Assembly: GCA_025935655.1 (NCBI GenBank)
Contig: JAICUV010000061.1
Location: forward strand, 1 to 14,723
Origin: Chloroflexota bacterium
Lineage (GTDB): Bacteria; Chloroflexota; Limnocylindria; Limnocylindrales; CSP1-4
Direction of reading: 5' to 3'
Length of the DNA stretch: 14,723 nt
How positions within the stretch are numbered: position 1 is the stretch's first letter; each line of letters opens with the position of its first letter. Positions 13,326 to 14,723 of the stretch are shown here, piece after piece. Both the position numbers and the translations under genes were made by a program. The notes beneath the pieces were generated by a model. The model did no database searches. It saw only the letters and a list, made by a program, of their open reading frames with translations, and was not told the DNA's origin.

Positions 13326-14008
13326 CGGTCGCCCCCGGCGGACGCCGTTCCGGTGAGCTCGACGCCGCCGCCCGCGGGCACGTCGCGCGCGCCGCGCGGG
13401 AGCGTCACGTACTCGGGCGCCAGCGTCGCGAGGTCGTCGGCATCCCCGGCCGCCAGCCGCGCGGCGCCCGTCCGGAGGAGCGCCGCCGCGACGCCGTCGA
13501 GGGCGCGACGGCCCGCCCGGAGCGCGTCCTCCGTGGCGCGTCCGTCGAGGTCCACGGCGACGAGCGACTCGTCGGGCGCGAGGTCCGGCTCCTCGCCGCC
13601 GGGCAGGATGCGCGGCGCCACGCCCGGCCGCGTGAGCACGCGGTCCGCCTGGCCCGCGGGCTGCAGGAGCACCCGCCGCCCGCCGCCCGCGGCCGCCAGG
13701 AGCGCCTCGCCCGTGCTGACGCCGACGAGCGGGATGCGCAGCGCGTGGGCGAGCGCCTTCATCGTGGCGATTCCCACGCGCAGGCCCGTGAACGCGCCCG
13801 GCCCCGTCCCCACGACCAGCCCGCCGAGGGTGCCGATCGTGGTCGCCTCGTCGCGGAGCAACGCCTCGACGTTCACCAGCAGCTCCTCGCCGTGCCGGTA
13901 GCCCGCGACCCACGACCGATCGGCGCGCAGGACGCCGTCGGCCGAGCCCAGCGCGACGAGCGCCCGCGTCGTCGCGGTGTCCACCACGAGGAGCGGCCCG
14001 GTGGTCAC
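13322..14008 (-). CDS. tsaB: tRNA threonylcarbamoyladenosine biosynthesis protein TsaB
   Basis: TsaB (YeaZ) is the non-catalytic paralogue of TsaD. It dimerises with TsaD and recruits TsaE to form the t6A-synthesising complex. The 228-residue protein starts with the ASKHA strand LLVVDTATTRALVAL, has a YRHGEELL segment (37-44) and the family signature GTGPGAFTGLRVGIATMKALA (68-87 region). The C-terminal half is Ala/Arg-rich and less conserved, ending with LAPEYVTLPRG before a tail. Length is normal (210-240). The GTG at 14008 overlaps the tsaE stop (GTGA), and its own TGA overlaps rimI ATG, so the three genes are translationally chained. Confidence 0.94.
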   Translation of the reverse strand: MTTGPLLVVDTATTRALVALGSADGVLRADRSWVAGYRHGEELLVNVEALLRDEATTIGTLGGLVVGTGPGAFTGLRVGIATMKALAHALRIPLVGVSTGEALLAAAGGGRRVLLQPAGQADRVLTRPGVAPRILPGGEEPDLAPDESLVAVDLDGRATEDALRAGRRALDGVAAALLRTGAARLAAGDADDLATLAPEYVTLPRGARDVPAGGGVELTGTASAGGDR

Positions 14009-14478
14009 CCGCCCGGCTCCAGGTATCGCCGGTAGGCGTCGTGGGCGGTCCTGAGGGCGATCCGGCGCGGCTCGTCGCCCGTGCCGTCGATCACGACGTC
14101 GAGGCGTGGGGCCGGCAGCGCGGACTCCAGCCGCTCCGCCCACTCCACGATCGTGACGCCGGCCGCCTGGCGATCATCCAGCAGCCCGCCCGCGAGCGCG
14201 TCCGCCGCGTCCTCGAGGCGGTAGAGGTCGAGGTGGAACAGCGGCAGCCGCCCCTCGTACTCGGCCATGAGCACGAAGGTGGGCGAGCTCACGACGTCGG
14301 CGACGCCGAGCCCCGCCGCGAAGCCCTTGGCGAACTGCGTCTTGCCCGCGCCCAGCTCGCCCACGAGGCACACGAGGTCGCCCGGGCGCGCGACGGACGC
14401 GAGCTCGAAGGCGAGGGCTCGCGTCGCGGCGGCGTCCCGGGTCGTGGCGACCCGCTCGAGTCGGAGGGTGGCTGACAT
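14005..14478 (-). CDS. tsaE: tRNA threonylcarbamoyladenosine biosynthesis ATPase TsaE
   Basis: TsaE (YjeE) is the P-loop ATPase that binds the TsaB-TsaD complex and drives its t6A reaction cycle. In this 157-residue protein the Walker A motif is GELGAGKT (40-47). SSPTFVL (64-70), the HLDLYRLED segment (82-90) and VEWAERL (111-117) follow in the usual order. I take the ATG at 14478 as the start because a TACCCT -10-like box sits 7 bases before it. A longer reading from GTG 14502 would run through that box and adds nothing conserved. It is the first gene of the long minus-strand run to ridA and the DinB-like gene. Confidence 0.96.
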   Translation of the reverse strand: MSATLRLERVATTRDAAATRALAFELASVARPGDLVCLVGELGAGKTQFAKGFAAGLGVADVVSSPTFVLMAEYEGRLPLFHLDLYRLEDAADALAGGLLDDRQAAGVTIVEWAERLESALPAPRLDVVIDGTGDEPRRIALRTAHDAYRRYLEPGG

Positions 14479-14491
14479 CGGTCCGAGGGTA
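14476..14491 (-). promoter_or_regulatory. Putative leaderless promoter of the tsaE operon (-10 box TACCCT)
   Basis: TACCCT (14491-14486) is followed by the 7-base CGGACCG and then the tsaE ATG at 14478. This is nearly the same 16-base arrangement as before the prenyl synthase (TACACT-CGCACCG-ATG). No Shine-Dalgarno sequence precedes the ATG. It would drive the tsaE-tsaB-rimI-tsaD-rsmA-ispE-ridA run. Confidence 0.55.
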
Positions 14492-14514
14492 GCCGAAGCC
14501 ACCCGGCGGCGCGC

Positions 14515-14530
14515 CGCGACGAGCGTCGCG
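14515..14530 (-). terminator. Hairpin after the upstream KOW-like gene, probable terminator
   Basis: CGCGAC (14515-14520) and GTCGCG (14525-14530) form a perfect 6-bp stem with a 4-base loop. It starts 9 bases past the stop of the partial gene at 14540 and lies just upstream of the tsaE -10 box, which suits separation of two transcription units. No T tract is seen. Confidence 0.4.
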
Positions 14531-14539
14531 CCCGACGGG

Positions 14540-14723
14540 TCAGCCCGCCTGGACGAAGCGCTCCAGGTCCCCGAGCGGGAGGTCCACGGGCGGCTCGCCG
14601 TCCAGCGCCACGCGGGCGGCCTCCTGCCAGACGTTGGCCCCGAAACGCCGCAGGCCCACGACCCCGAGCACCCGGCCCTCCGTCCCCGTGTTGGGGCCGC
14701 TCCGCACGTGGACCCAGTCCGGC
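14540..14723 (-). CDS. 3' end of an unidentified gene with a KOW-like segment (partial)
   Basis: The minus strand is open from the right edge to TGA at 14542-14540, giving the last 60 residues of a protein. The visible part begins PDWVHVRSGPNTGTEGRVLG, which resembles a KOW motif (V-x-V-x-SGP-x-x-G-x-EG-x-V) as in NusG, ribosomal L24 and other RNA-binding proteins. It continues RRFGANVWQEAARVALDGE and ends PVDLPLGDLERFVQAG. The composition and alternating pattern look coding and beta-rich. I do not recognise the full protein, and most of it lies outside the window. A hairpin follows the stop, so it is probably not co-transcribed with tsaE. Confidence 0.6.
   Translation of the reverse strand, partial: PDWVHVRSGPNTGTEGRVLGVVGLRRFGANVWQEAARVALDGEPPVDLPLGDLERFVQAG

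Noticed and set aside
14479..14502. Longer tsaE start at GTG 14502
   Set aside because: It would add eight unconserved residues encoded by the TACCCT promoter-like box, and the ATG at 14478 fits the window-wide 7-base spacing.

Overview
The window is ordinary, very GC-rich bacterial chromosome. It is packed almost entirely with conserved single-copy genes, nearly all on the minus strand. I see no mobile element, CRISPR array, tRNA, rRNA or integration site. GC bias in third positions, GTG start codons, 4-base ATGA/GTGA gene overlaps, a Rv3369-type PPOX protein and -10 boxes placed 7-8 bases before start codons fit a high-GC soil or freshwater lineage. Chloroflexota (Limnocylindria-like) or Actinomycetota are the best guesses; I cannot decide between them from sequence alone.

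Layout. (1) Bases 1-58 hold the plus-strand 3' end of a gene with a CxxC tail, followed by a hairpin. (2) Bases 138-3685 hold a minus-strand group, read from high to low coordinates: a 22-codon leader-like ORF, an MBL-fold hydrolase, recO, a PPOX/F420-type flavoprotein, an M19 dipeptidase broken by a one-base frameshift, and an HPr phosphocarrier. (3) A short divergent promoter region (3686-3794) separates this group from a plus-strand short-chain polyprenyl diphosphate synthase (3795-4817). (4) That gene converges, across a hairpin, on a minus-strand NmrA-like NAD(P)-binding protein (4848-5750). (5) Bases 5945-14478 hold a long minus-strand run: tsaE-tsaB-rimI-tsaD-rsmA-ispE-ridA-dinB-like, then glmU and a CNNM/CorC-family membrane protein. 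(6) Bases 14540-14723 hold the 3' end of another minus-strand gene with a KOW-like segment.

How the genes fit together. TsaE, TsaB and TsaD belong to the enzyme set that makes the t6A37 modification of ANN-decoding tRNAs; the TsaC/TsaC2 partner is not here. RimI is an N-acetyltransferase usually found beside them, and RsmA dimethylates 16S rRNA. IspE (MEP isoprenoid pathway) supplies precursors that the prenyl synthase could elongate. GlmU makes UDP-GlcNAc for the cell wall. The order rsmA-ispE-ridA-glmU echoes the Bacillus subtilis ksgA...ispE-purR-yabJ-spoVG-glmU neighbourhood, with purR and spoVG absent and a DinB-like gene in the spoVG position.

The most interesting non-gene signal is a repeated TACnnT box placed exactly 7 or 8 bases before four start codons (prenyl synthase, tsaE, the 22-codon ORF and recO). 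This looks like a leaderless-transcription arrangement. The other notable points are the frameshifted dipeptidase and a possible remnant of a DUF2568/YrdB gene ahead of the MBL gene. I found no convincing new multi-gene system.
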